Shown here piece after piece: positions 25,392 through 37,500 of a stretch of DNA of 64,000 nucleotides. Position 1 is the first letter of the stretch; each line of letters opens with the position of its first letter. Both the position numbers and the translations under genes were made by a program. The notes beneath the pieces were generated by a model. The model was not told the origin of the DNA. It saw nothing but the letters and a program-made list of their open reading frames with translations, and made no database searches. Source of the DNA: Mansonella perstans (Eukaryota; Nematoda; Chromadorea; Rhabditida; Onchocercidae); the NCBI GenBank assembly GCA_037074765.1, contig JBAMDO010000233.1, forward strand, positions 1 to 64,000, given 5' to 3'.

Positions 25392-26501
25392 TTTAATCTT
25401 TTAATTAATAAAATATGTGATGTTGTAAACATCCCACGTTGATGCTTAAATCTTTCTTTAGCATCAAAAGCAAATATGTATATCATTGAAGATAGTAAAA
25501 TGTATGATGAAAATAGGATTGTCAAATTTATCATTGTTACGATTCTATTATGGCGATCGGTTGAACCATGCGATAGTCGCCTCATTTTTTTTTTCTATCT
25601 TCCATGGCCACAAACCCTTTCTAAAATGTTATATCTTAGAGATTTGACTTTCATTTTTTTTTCAGCTTTTGTTTTTTCACACCTTTCATTATCTCACTGT
25701 CGATACTATTTCCCAAATGCATCATCGTATGACAATAGTTTGCAACAAACCAATGGTATGATCCAGAAAATCGCATGAAATAGATTTAATCATGATTCTA
25801 ATGAGGGAAACATGATTATGTATCTATGTCTGACGTATCAGTCGCACCAGCGAGAGAGACATGCCAGTGTTAGTGTGACTATCCGATGGTAACATTCGGA
25901 TGAAGTGTAGTCTTTGAAGATTAGAACTAACCGAGCAATTTTCTGACTTTCCACATGTTGTCCTAGTATTCGGTGTTTTTCATGAACAAAATAGTTTGAA
26001 ACAAACCGTTTATATTGAACATTTCATAAGCTACCGGTTGTTCCTGATGACTTATGGTCACACTCGGTAGCATTTGTAATTTTTTTTTGCAACAATGATT
26101 AATCATTGAAGAAATTCATCATTTTGTGGATTTTCACTTTTCAATACCAACAATTCAAATACAAATTCTTTACAGAAAAGATTATCTTCATTCTTGACCA
26201 TTTGAATTTTGAAAAAAAAAAAAAAAAACAGTTTGTCTAACAATAATGATGCAACAATAAGATAGAAAAATTCAACAACTACTAATGATAATATATATAT
26301 AAAGTTGATCAATCTATAATAACGAAATTATTAAATTAATTAAGTTTAGTCAGTTAATTAGTCGACATTTGCATATGTTAGCATATTAACCTAATTTAGT
26401 GACAGTCGAATATCACACTTATTGGCCTATTTTCTATTGAAATCGTAAGTCTGAGTATGGTAATTCCTAATACCTTTTAAACTTAGGAAAAAAAGTCTTA
26501 C
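25392..26501. other. Spacer with a coding-like island near 25.8 kb
   Basis: The stretch is mostly AT-rich. An island at about 25815-25885 is less AT-rich and open in two plus frames, one starting MSDVSVAPARETC at about 25826. I could not connect it to other exons. A 100-codon open frame at 25476-25778 has low coding character. Confidence 0.4.
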
Positions 26502-26547
26502 GTAGTGGATCGATAGTCTCCTCCAGCAGCATATTGCCATGTATCAT
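26502..26547 (-). CDS. Candidate 5' coding exon (15 codons)
   Basis: On the minus strand an ATG opens MIHGNMLLEETIDPL and runs to a good donor (C|GTAAGA at 26502/26501). It could be the first exon of a minus-strand gene, or belong with the exon at 26940-27308, though the phases do not let me join them directly. This is weak evidence. Confidence 0.2.
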
Positions 26548-26939
26548 TGATTATTGCTCCGGTTTATCATTAAGTTAGATTAATATCTTCAAGATATAAA
26601 GTTTCAACTTTGACATAAATTGACAAATAAATAAATACTATTAAAATAGCAATAAAAAGTATTCATTGCAATCATGATATGTTGTTTCATATCTGTTGCA
26701 TAATTTATGATTGTTTACCAGCAATTTGCTATTCCAAAAAGCAGCTGTTAAAGGTATAAAAAAAAATAGAGCTCAGCTTATCAATTAGTCAGTTGATAGT
26801 CAAATGATAGGTAATGATAATATTGGCACAATAAATACAATGAGCTAGGTATACAATGAAACATTTATGATAACTACAATTATTATTCTACTTCGCATAA
26901 TAATGATAGCCATAACAAACATTATCATCGATAAATAAA

Positions 26940-27308
26940 TTACCTTTCAGATAAGTTACTTGGAATAAAAGCAATAATTTCTTTAGGTAATTCGATTAAT
27001 TTGCTAAGTTGGTTGATTGCATCTAAAAAGTCATCTGTTTCGGGATTTCGCCATGGCAAAGTCCAGATAAATAGCAATTGACTGGAATCAAAATAATAAA
27101 ACTTTTGATTAAGTCCAAAGTTTATTTCCTGATTAATCAAAGATTCCTGAACTAACGTTTTGAGAGATTCTTCGCCAAACAAGAGCTGTAATTTCAGTAC
27201 TGTGGGTGGATAACCAAAGATGTAAAATTTCGCGAAATTTGTCGCATATCTATAAATTTCACTCAACATTTTAGAAATTTTGTATTTCAATTTTTTTGTG
27301 AATTTCAT
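26940..27308 (-). CDS. Hypothetical protein exon, 122 codons
   Basis: This is a single open frame from an ATG at 27308 to TAA at 26942-26940. It reads like a folded protein rather than low-complexity DNA: YIFGYPPTVLKLQLLFGEES in the middle and WTLPWRNPETDDFLDAINQL later. A second in-frame Met (MLSEIYRYATNF) could be the true start. The last codons overlap a donor-like AG|GTAATT at 26944/26943, so the gene may continue through an intron toward lower coordinates. I recognise no family. It has no signal peptide and no clear membrane span. A trio of bZIP-like sites lies about 490 bp upstream of its start. Confidence 0.4.
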   Translation of the reverse strand: MKFTKKLKYKISKMLSEIYRYATNFAKFYIFGYPPTVLKLQLLFGEESLKTLVQESLINQEINFGLNQKFYYFDSSQLLFIWTLPWRNPETDDFLDAINQLSKLIELPKEIIAFIPSNLSER

Positions 27309-27798
27309 ATTTCAATTTTCAGAAAGAAAAAAGTGAGGAAAAAAATCGCATTTTTGACTTCGATATGTGATGACGGTAGGAACGAATGATGCAGTGAAGA
27401 TGAATCATTGTGTGTTTTGAAACTGTCAACCTGTTTTTGAGAAACTCATATAGATTTGTGGCCGACATATCATTTCCTAACTATCGGGAATCGCATTGTA
27501 TTTACTAACAGTTCATTCCTAATAGTTCAGGAATGAAATAAAGTATTCGAAAGATTTTTGACCCAACGAACTATTAAGTCAAATTGAAAAGAATATAACA
27601 GAATAGCACATTCGAAATCGTTTACAACATAGTTCCAGCCATTATAATTGAGTTTTTAAGTGCTAAATATGAATGATAACACTTTAACTGCATAATTTTT
27701 TTTTTACCAATTAAATCCAAGTGCTAAAGAAGTTTAACTTTGAGTTTGATAGATTCGCACAGCATTGTAAGTGGGGATCACTTGAGGTAAGCAGTTCG

Positions 27799-27831
27799 TC
27801 ATCCTTACGTCATCCTTACGTCATCCTTACG
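27799..27831. promoter_or_regulatory. Three 11-bp repeats creating TTACGTCA sites
   Basis: TCATCCTTACG occurs three times in perfect tandem (27799, 27810 and 27821). Each internal junction forms TTACGTCA, a CRE/ATF-type bZIP recognition sequence; the third is TTACGTTA. The 11-bp period places the sites on the same face of the helix. A role as an enhancer for the minus-strand gene at 27308 is inference. Confidence 0.45.
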
Positions 27832-28518
27832 TTATCATTATGGATATGAATTCACGAGGTGCAGACATTGTAGCAAATCGCACAATTCAACAAAGAAATT
27901 AAAAAATTCAGTCCAGAAGTTATTGTTACTACATATTCCACTTTTATTTCACAAACAGCATTAACAACATTGTTTGTATCTCCTTATTACAGCATATGTA
28001 GTGACAATTTCGGCAAAATTTAACACATCAATTATTGATTCCATAAAAATATTATTTTGGTAAAAGAATTTTACTTGTTGTTAATAACGATGACAGTATG
28101 AACAAAGGTAATGAATACTTCCAGTAGGCGCAATTGACACTTTAGTAAAAAATATCACAAAAAATATTGAATAGATTAATGATTTCCTGTCATTATTTAT
28201 CTTGGTGATTTTCGCTTTCCTTCTTCATTGCTTCTTACTTTTCCTGATTATGTGACATTTTATATCAGAAATTATTCATCAAAATAAATGCGATATGGGA
28301 TAGTGAGTGATATGATAAGATATCATTACTATCAATATTCCTTCCTTCTCCTTGTTTCGTTCATTCGTTCAGCAAAATAGACAATTTTATTTACGCCTCA
28401 CAACAATTTCTCTTTTTTATCTTTCAGCTGATACTTACATTCAGCAACCAAAGTAAATAAGGAAAAGTTTAGAAGGCATTTTATAAACATTTTTGATCAG
28501 AAAATGATAACAACAAAA

Positions 28519-28564
28519 ATAGAAACGTTAATAGAAACGTGTTAATAGTGTTAATAGAAACGTT
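28519..28564. repeat. Imperfect tandem repeat, ~14-bp unit TTAATAGAAACGT
   Basis: ATAGAAACGT occurs three times and TTAATAG three times in 46 bp, in a slightly scrambled tandem order. No function is evident. Confidence 0.7.
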
Positions 28565-29317
28565 CGAAATAAATTGAATAAGTGACTTAATCAAATTTTT
28601 CATTTATTTTTTCTTTTTTAAGAAAGAAAGGAGATTCAAAATTCTGTATTTCATACTGTTTCACATTTTCCATTTTCAATTTCATCAGATTTCTTCTCGA
28701 TGACGCAGAGGTGATAAATAAGTGTTGCGGAATTCTAGCAAATGAAATTTTTCATAAAATATGAAATATGTCCTAGTTTGATTCAAATTTTTTGTTTTCA
28801 TGTAATGTGGAGGAAAAGTTACCATCGAGATTTAATTTTCAGAACATGAAATTTTTCTTCAAAATAGAAATTTCCATATGGCAGACCTTTTCCAATTGTC
28901 TCGCCATCTTAATCTTAGAAATTTTCGTATAAAAAAATTCGTATTTTTCCAATTTTAGAATAATTTTTGAATTTTTGTTTAGAAGTTCAACATCAATTGT
29001 TGCTGTTTTCCTTTTTTTTTTCGCAATTTCAAAAAACAACCAAAGGATGGAAAATGAGAAAGAAAAATTAGATTGAAAGTTTGATAAATATTGAAGCAAT
29101 TAAACATTGAAGTCTTTGTGTACAATGTATGGTCTCTATGGAAAATTCTTCCAAAGTATCATCAACAACATTGTCTTCTTCCATTTTCAACAATTTTGTC
29201 TAACGCTTCCGAAAATATCGATCAAAATATCACAGAACCATTGTGTATTATCATTTTTTGAATAGTTGCCATTTTTGAAAAGTCAGAATCTTTCCTCTCT
29301 CTTCCCTTTTTCTACAG

Positions 29318-29594
29318 CTCCTTTCCTCGTCGTATCGCATCCGTCCTCCTGCTGCATTGTCACATCCCGTACCCCATGCTGAGAAAAGTACCATTTTATA
29401 TTATCGGTGAATTAATTCACTGGTCCTTCAAATATTATAGTTAATATTTATTAATATTTCAACGTATAGTCTATTTTTACAACCAGAAATGTGAAGCTGA
29501 AAGGAACATTTCTGAAGTCGCAGTATTTGATATTCTTCCAGAGGCGAAAGCACGACGTCACAAACAAACATTCTCACTATTCTCCTCGTTTTGA
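29318..29594 (+). CDS. Partial gene: two candidate terminal exons
   Basis: Exon 29318-29387 follows a polypyrimidine-CTACAG acceptor and ends at a GT donor. It is clearly richer in C+G than its surroundings and reads SFPRRIASVLLLHCHIPYPM then LRK. Joined in phase to 29487-29594 (after AACCAG), it continues KCEAERNISEVAVFDILPEA then KARRHKQTFSLFSSF and stops at TGA 29592-29594. The second exon has strongly protein-like composition. Upstream exons were not found, and an acceptor phase requiring two bases from a previous exon is implied. I recognise no family. It could be the 3' end of a larger gene with long introns, or a decayed fragment. Confidence 0.35.
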
Positions 29595-31143
29595 TTACTT
29601 TGTTTTTCTTCTTCGATTTTTAACATTATTTTTATTTTTGAAAATGATGATATTTATTATCAAACAATTCAGGTTTTTCATTTTCTAATAATTCCCCAAC
29701 TGTTAAAATGCATACAAACTGCATTTATATAAAACCCACTATCCCAGGAAGGATTGAAATTGTTCGAAACTTAAAAAGTGAACTCCTTCTGTAAAGGTAA
29801 ACTATTTGTTTTTACGATCAAATTTACAAATTAAAGAAACATATATCAATTCCATCTTGTAAAATTCTGGAGCATAATTCAATTTTTTGGTTTTTAGTCA
29901 TCGTTCATACTCACTGATAATAATAGAAGCATCTAGGCGATCACCACTTCAAATAATCTTTGAAATCCCGCAAAAATCATTCATCTGCTCGGATTATTTC
30001 AATTTCGGAAAAAGGTTTACAATTTCAAATGTTTCTGAAATATCAAATCTTCGAGATGTGTAGTAATCATGCTAATCAACGGTGAAATGATAAAAGCACA
30101 CTGGAAATGTTCACTTCTCGAATTTTCGCGAAAAATCCCGATTTAGCGTTTCACTGTTTACAAACTGACCAGTAATGACCAAGTGTTCGGAGGTTATTGC
30201 AACTTAATGGTTCCATAACAACTATAATAAAAGTTGAAAATTCGAGCGAATTTCAAATATCAACTGGAACGCTAGCGTAAACACTTCGACTAATCCTGCT
30301 GAAATAGATAATAAACCAATGATTTACTTATTTCGTAAGCATTTTAAATGAATGTAAAGAATTAAACGGTCTTTGAAGCGTTGCAGATTTTTCCCAAGTC
30401 AAAAAACAATTTTTCTTCTGTTGTTAAAAATTTTTAGGAATTTTAAGAATTAACAACAATATTAAATCAGAATTTTTAAGGGAGCATTTCGAAAATATCG
30501 TTCTTGGAAAATTTGATTTCGCGTATTCCAAAGAACTCAATTATCCTTCTTGATATCCAAACTTTACTTTATTGGAATTTAGATAATTCATAATTAGAAG
30601 ATCAGATCGGAGCAAGTAAGCACCAAGAAGCATTTACAAAAATCAAAAGCAAGGATTATAATCCTGAAAAGTGTGAATATTCTCAGTATCACAATTTCTG
30701 CAGTATTATGAATAATTGAGCTGTCAAGAAATTTCTACTGCAATAAAAATGACTTTGAAAGATTGGAACTGATTGTACTGAATTCCAGGGACTGAACCGC
30801 AATTTAGCTATACTCCCACACAAGCAATAACACGAACCCGCTAACTCAAACTCGCTCACCTAGTGACCTGAATCATCATCACCTGTAAAACGATACAAAA
30901 TTACGCGAAAATCGGAATTCTCCTTTTTCCTGCTCCCTCCCATTTTGCGCTATTTCTGAAATTCATGAATGTAACACTATCAGATGTTTCCTTAGTCTCG
31001 CATCACTCTCTCTACCCTCTCCAGATTATATGCTATTTCCCGGAGGTGACTCTCATTTCATATTACAAGGATGCGTTTAGTGACTGACTCCTTTGCGCAG
31101 CTGAGTGTGTGACGAGTATGTGCAGGTCTGCTTTCTCTTCATT

Positions 31144-31212
31144 CAGGATTTTCTGTGACCTTCTTCCAGGATTTCCTATAACCTTCCTCCAGGATTTCCT
31201 GTAGCCTTTTTT
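31144..31212. repeat. Three imperfect 23-bp tandem repeats upstream of TPP2
   Basis: The units at 31144, 31167 and 31190 all begin CAGGATTT(T/C)CT and end in a pyrimidine run with a CTTCTTCC/CTTCCTCC motif. They lie about 320 bp before the TPP2 start, in its likely promoter. Confidence 0.85.
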
Positions 31213-31520
31213 CGGAATTCACTATTTTACATAAAACGGATAAGTTTGAAATTCTGATGTGTTACTCCGTTATAAAAAATAATTTGTTAGGAATTCTCAT
31301 GTAAGGGCAGTTTAAATTTCTCAAAAATATACTTTATTATCATTTCTGTTAGAACTTTCTTCACTTGCTGTTACTGCAATTATTACTTTTGTTGTTTTTT
31401 CACTTGAAAGATGTTCTTGTCGAAATTTATTTCATATCACACTTCTATCCGATCCCGTGAACCTTCCGCTTTCTTTTCTCTCTTTTTGATAAAAATTTTA
31501 ACAAATCCGAAATAAAAATT

Positions 31521-31525
31521 GCAGG
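31521..31525 (+). promoter_or_regulatory. Possible SL trans-splice acceptor for TPP2
   Basis: An acceptor (AAATTGCAG, cut after 31524) lies 6 nt before the TPP2 ATG at 31531. No upstream coding exon was found, so leader trans-splicing is a reasonable reading, but a 5' UTR intron is equally possible. Confidence 0.4.
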
Positions 31526-31530
31526 AAATC

Positions 31531-34500
31531 ATGGATGATGTTTCTGTTGACAAGACTGATTATACATTAGCTCACTTGATGCCGAAAGTTGAAACACAAC
31601 AGGTTAATTTTAACATAAAATTTGATAATCTTACAAGATGGATAAGTTTTTGTAGTTACCGTCTAGTTTTTCTTCTCTTTTATATCTTTGATTACTTGAT
31701 GTTTAAAATATTATCGTACCACTAATATGTTATATTTGTCCTTTACTTTTCGTGATAACCGTGTAAAAAGGTAAGTGATAACAGTGAGTCTGATTCCAAT
31801 CAGATCAGGAGTGAGGCCTATATTATCACCGAATGTTATTTCAATTCATTCAAAACTGCCTTTCTGATGGTTTCCTCTCCTCATATATAATTAAAAAATT
31901 GTCAGAATGCTCATTCGTAAATGTATTAATCAAAGTCCAGTCGAATTCAGTGAAATTCGTGATTCTTTGGCGCTATATAAGTTTTTTTCTTTTTTTCACA
32001 AAAAAATAAAATCTTTAAATATATTAATAATCAAAGGAATGCAATGAGAAACAATGACGAAATTTAACAAATTAAAAAAAAAAATTAAGGAACAATTCAT
32101 AACGAAATATCCAGAATACGATGGTAGGAATATTATCATTGGTATATTGGATACAGGCATTGATCCATCACTTCCTGGATTACAGGTTTTATTACCAGTT
32201 TCGGAATTTTCCAATAGGATTCACTAGTTTTTTGTCATAAAGTAGATAGGATGTTTTTGTTTCAGAATTAAATTGTTTTAGTTCTTCCGTCGTAATATAA
32301 AATCATTTAATTTTTACATAAGACTACTCAGTTTTTAACGGTTTCAGCTTGAAGTAATGATTTTAGTTTTATTATGAAGCTATCATTAGAAAAATTTTAT
32401 ACGGGATGTAATTAGATAACGAGTCATGGACTAAAGAAGGTGATAGATGTAATAGATTGTACGGGAGCTGGTGATGTGGATACATCGACAGTGCGTACAG
32501 CGACTGATGGTTATGTTATCGGACTTACAGGAAGAAAGCTAAAGGTTTAAACTTCTAAATATAATAATAAGTGGGGACTGTAGCTGTGGTGGATGAATCG
32601 AAGTTTAAAAATGGGTGTTTTAGTTTTTAAGAAATTCTGATGGACTTTTTTTATTAATTCTGAAGCAGTTATAATCTTAATCAGATTTCAGATCCCAGAA
32701 ACTTGGGTTAATCCAAGTGGTAAATATCATCTAGGAATAAAGCCAATTTATGAACTGTACAATAAAAATTTGTTAGAAAGGATAAAGGTAATTCTTTTAA
32801 AAGATCCAATTTACAAAAATTAAATCGGATTAAATTTATCAGTGGCTTCTAAACTTGTCTTCATACTTCCTTTTTCAGTTATGACTAAGATTGTGTCATA
32901 AAACTGCAAAAATCATATCTGGAACCTATGTTATAGCTTGAATTATAAACGGGAACAGGTTTAGCATAACAGCTTCATTTTCTCTACATTCATTCTTCTT
33001 GCTGATCATCTTTCTCTACATTCATTTCCATCTTCTTGCTGATATCTTACTTTGAAGCGAATTCATTTTCACTAAATCGTCATAGTACAAAAAATAGCCA
33101 TGATTTTTTCCTGCGTTGCTTAGGTGTTTGTTTGCAGAAGGAGAGGAAGGAAAGTCTTTTTGATAGCGGACAAAAATTAGCATTGGCCGACGCAATCCGT
33201 CAGCTCGTAGCGCACGAAGAAGCAGTCGGTGGAACATCCGATAAAATAGTAGGTTTTCGGCTTAATGCAAAATAATACTGAAAGTCAGGAAAATTTTTTT
33301 TCAAATGTTCAAATTTTTTTTGAGATAGTTTTGTCATAACAACATTTCATATTTCCGAGTTCAGGAATCGAATTTTATTTTTCAAGGCAATTAAATATGT
33401 AAGTTGGAAATAAGTATGACCAAAAAATGCTTATTGTCCATGCTTATTATGATAGAATTATAATGTGAATCTAAAATAGTTCACTACAGAGCGAAAATCG
33501 CTGTAATATTTTCCAGGTGGTCACTCTCTTGGATGATAATAAAATAAAGAAGCAATATAAGTAAATAAAATTGGACAGAAATTGTAGAGAGATTTGGAAG
33601 CTCCCTGGAGAGACTGAAATTAAGTAGCATGTATCTAAAATTCTGAATTAAAATAAAACTAAAGAATGTTATTGGAAGATTACAAAATTTTGTCTGAAAT
33701 GCATGTGTTCTTCATCATAACGCTTTCATTTTAGAGTGATAAGGAAGATAGAGAAGAACTTTCGAGTCAAGTGGAAATATTAAGAAGTTTAGAAAAAATG
33801 GACGATCCAGGACCAGTTGCCGATTGTATTGTTTTTCATGATGGCAAAAAATTCAGGTATTACTAAAATACTAGTCCTTGTGATAACCTGCAATTTATAT
33901 TGAGAGACGAAATCAACTGTATTTTTCATGGAGTTGATATAAAGTGTGTCGCTGTAAATCAGTTAGAGTCATTAAGTCAAGAAGTTAGCATTATAAAATA
34001 GTTCCAACCTCATCAATTACAATGTAGTCTTGACTCGTTAATTATGTGTAATGTTTTTTAGAGCTTGTATAGATACTTCATATCGTGGACGTTTAAGCTT
34101 AGCACCGCTGCTTAGCAGCTACTGCGAAAGCGGTAAATATTATAAGCTCTCCGACAATGGTAATTAATTTTCATTCATTTGAGGAAGAAACTATTTCCTG
34201 TTCTGTTTTTTTTGATCAATTTCTGGGGAGTTACAGCATAATTTGAGTGCTAAATTCCATTGTGCATTATTGTTTGTTGATGCTTGTTTGTCTTTGTTTC
34301 TGTTTGACCTTATCGGCAACCGAACACACAGCAAAATGATGGCCATAAAAAAGAGAATTTTTATAAAATTATAGAAATAAAAAAGTCGGGGTTACTGAAT
34401 CAAGAATGATTTTGTTTAATACACAGTGCTGTAATGTACGTTGGAGTTGATATGTTTAATTTACTGCGAAGTGACATTTGGCCTAAACAAAGCTACCACG

Positions 34501-37500
34501 AACAATTTTTTTCAGAGTCGAAAATATAAAACTTGGTAAAAACAAATTTGACCAAATGTGTGTGACAACCGTTGAAATAACTAAGGAATAAAATATTACG
34601 TAAAAAGGGACCGACAACAAAATTCGATAACAGATTGTCTTCATGACTTAGTGCATATATGTATGTATGTATTATGTATGTTATCTATATGTATACTACA
34701 CGACTTACAAGTTTTACAGATATGCTGACATTTTGTATAACCATACATGATAACGGTAATTTGTTAGAAATATGTGTTCCTTCTGGTACTCATGGATCTC
34801 ATGTTGCAAATATCGCCGCTGCTTACTTTCCTAATGTTAGTTTCATAATGAATTCTTAATGAATACGGTTTTTTATTTCTGTGAAAATAATTTCCGTGAA
34901 GAAAACTTGATATTTTTTCAAAAGAAAGACAAGTCGTATTCTGCAGGAACCTGAAAAATCTGGACTAGCTCCTGGAGCTCAAATTGTGTCTCTTTGCATC
35001 GGTGATCATCGTCTAAAGAGTATGGAAACGGGTACTGCACTCACTCGAGCTGTGAGTTTTGCCTTTTTTTTGAAAATGCATTTCTTACTGGTAAATTAAA
35101 GGACGGATTTTGCAAAACATTTCAGCTAAGTCGTTGTGTTGATTTGGGTGTGCATCTTATCAATTACTCTTTTGGTGAAGCGACCAATTTTCCAAATTCA
35201 GGGTGAGTAGCATGATGTATTCTCCTGTTTTTTGCTAGTTCGTGCCTTCGAGTCACAACAGGTACTTATATATACATATACATGCACTGTGTACTTTCCT
35301 TATTGTTTATTTTCAGTCGTATTATTGAGGCTTTAGACAGAGTAGTAAGGCGACATGGGATATTATTTTTTTCGTCAGCAGGAAACTGTGGTCCAGCTTT
35401 GTCCACTGGGGGATGCCCGGGCACAACTACCACTTCAGTTATTGGTTCGTTTCTGTTCTTAAATTTGACAAGTCCTACAAATTTGCAGAGTTGACTAATT
35501 ATTAAATTATTTCTACTGCAGGAGTTGGTGCATATCTTTCACCAACAATGATGGGAGCAATGTATAGTATGCGCGATAAGATACCTCCAACACTCTATCC
35601 ATGGTCATCCAGAGGCCCAACGTAAGATAATATTGCGTTTTGTAAATTCAACTTCAGATTTATATTAAAAAGTGCTTGGGATTTCTTAGAAACTCTCCTT
35701 TTAGCAGAAAGCAAACATTCATTATTCATTCAGGAATTTAGAAATGCGTGTTTGAGACAAACAACGGTTAGAAAAAAGAACGAGATAAACTAAAATTAAA
35801 AAACTTTAAATTCAGAGGGGGAAAATAGAGATGAAAGTAAATTATAAATTTCCTTAAGATAAGAAATATTAACATGACCCGTTCAGTGGTCGCAGATGAA
35901 AAGGAAATTAATTATATCCTAAAATATATTCAGAGCTGATGGAGCATTAGGTGTATCGATTTGTGGTCCAGGTGCTGCTATTACAAGTGTGCCTAAGTTT
36001 GCTTTAAAAGCTAGTCAGCTGATGAATGGTACCTCAATGAGTTCACCGAATGTTACAGGAACTGTCGGTGGGTATTAATTTTTGAGGTCATTCACTATTT
36101 GATTCTTAAATGCGTTTTTAATATGTTAATTTTGACAAGTTGCTTTTTCCTTTATATTGTATACGTGATTGTTGGTGATGATCATAATGATTAAAATTAA
36201 TAAAACTGACTGAAGGATTTCTTTGATCTTTTGTTTCTTTTCTTCTCTTCTCCACTACGAGAATTCCACATCTTTGCGTTTCATTTTTTGTAAAATACCT
36301 CATTGTTTATGCTTTTTAGCATGTTTGCTTAGTGCTTTGAAAGCAATGAATATTTCATGGAGTCCATATCTAATTCGATTAGCACTGGAAAATACTGCTC
36401 TATTACCAAAAGATCAAAATCGTTTCGCTGTAGGCAATGGACTTTTGCAGGTTGTTTTCCTTTTTCGGAGAGTTTCTGAGAGCTTGCTTTATAAGCGATT
36501 TAAATTTAGTACTGTCATATGAAAGTGATTTCTGTGGTTTGATGCAGAAGTTAGTAATATTACTTAATACTGGGTAATGTTTTGATGTATGTGGGACTAT
36601 GAACTGGAATTCAGAACTAATATAGTAATCCCTTGTAAAATTGTATTCTAATTTGATTTGTTTTGAAGGTAGATGAAGCGTACAATTTCATTCAGCAGTA
36701 TTATTCACTAATTTCACCTTTGCTTACTCATTTCGAAATTAAAATTAACGATGTTAGTGCACGTGGGATTTACTTACGTGAACGATATCAAACACGCTGT
36801 ATTAATACGTATGTTGTCGCCGTGCAGCCAAAATTCAAGCCGGAATCAGGTCTATTATTTCCATTTATTCATATATTTGTTTGAACCAGGTTCTTTGCCG
36901 TTTGTTTTAAGGAGTCTTGCACTACTGATTTGATTTGCAACTTATTTTCCGAGAATGAAAAGTCTAAAGCTGGTATTTTTAATTTCAGATTTTTGTCCAG
37001 TTGTGACTACTACGATAGAAAGTTATTGTATTTAATATATCTTTTATCCCGCATTAAGATTTTTTAATTGTAATCGCACTTCATCTGTTATACTGCCTTT
37101 GACATTATAGTCATATGGATAAGTTGTATTGTGTCCTAAGAAAAGAATTTTAATGTGTTTATAAATGAAATTCCTGCATCAAATTTCTCCTATTCTGTAA
37201 AATCTTTGTTTTAGATAATGATGCAAAAATAGCATTCGAGAAGCATTTAGTTTTAACATGTTTTGCATCTTATGTCAAGTATCCAAAACAATTCACATTA
37301 ATGCATCAGGAACGAGAATTCACCATATCGTTGGACCCGGTCGGTCTTGAGCCTGGTGCTGCTCATTTCACTGAAGTACGTTACTAATTAATTAATTAGT
37401 TTGTTCCATCATCAAACCCCTACTTTGACCAACAAACGAGCAGTAAAATGTCGTGCCATTGTCTTTGCAGATATGCGCTTATGACTCGGAAAACATTTCG

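Larger units (their letters stand above)
27309..29317. other. Intergenic spacer
   Basis: No gene is recognised. The spacer contains the 11-bp triple repeat at 27799-27831 and an imperfect TTAATAGAAACGT repeat at 28519-28564. Open frames such as 28839-29099 (minus) are AT-driven. Confidence 0.5.
29595..31530. other. Intergenic region 5' of TPP2
   Basis: No open frame with coding character was found. The segment around 30900-31210 is less AT-rich, holds a 23-bp triple repeat, and is the probable promoter region of TPP2. A second degenerate A-box/B-box pair lies on the minus strand at 30789-30813. Confidence 0.5.

Noticed and set aside
26103..26312. 69-codon minus frame ending in KNEDNLFCKEFVFELL
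   Set aside because: The second half looks coding, but no acceptor AG precedes it in a usable phase, so I could not attach it to the exon at 26940.
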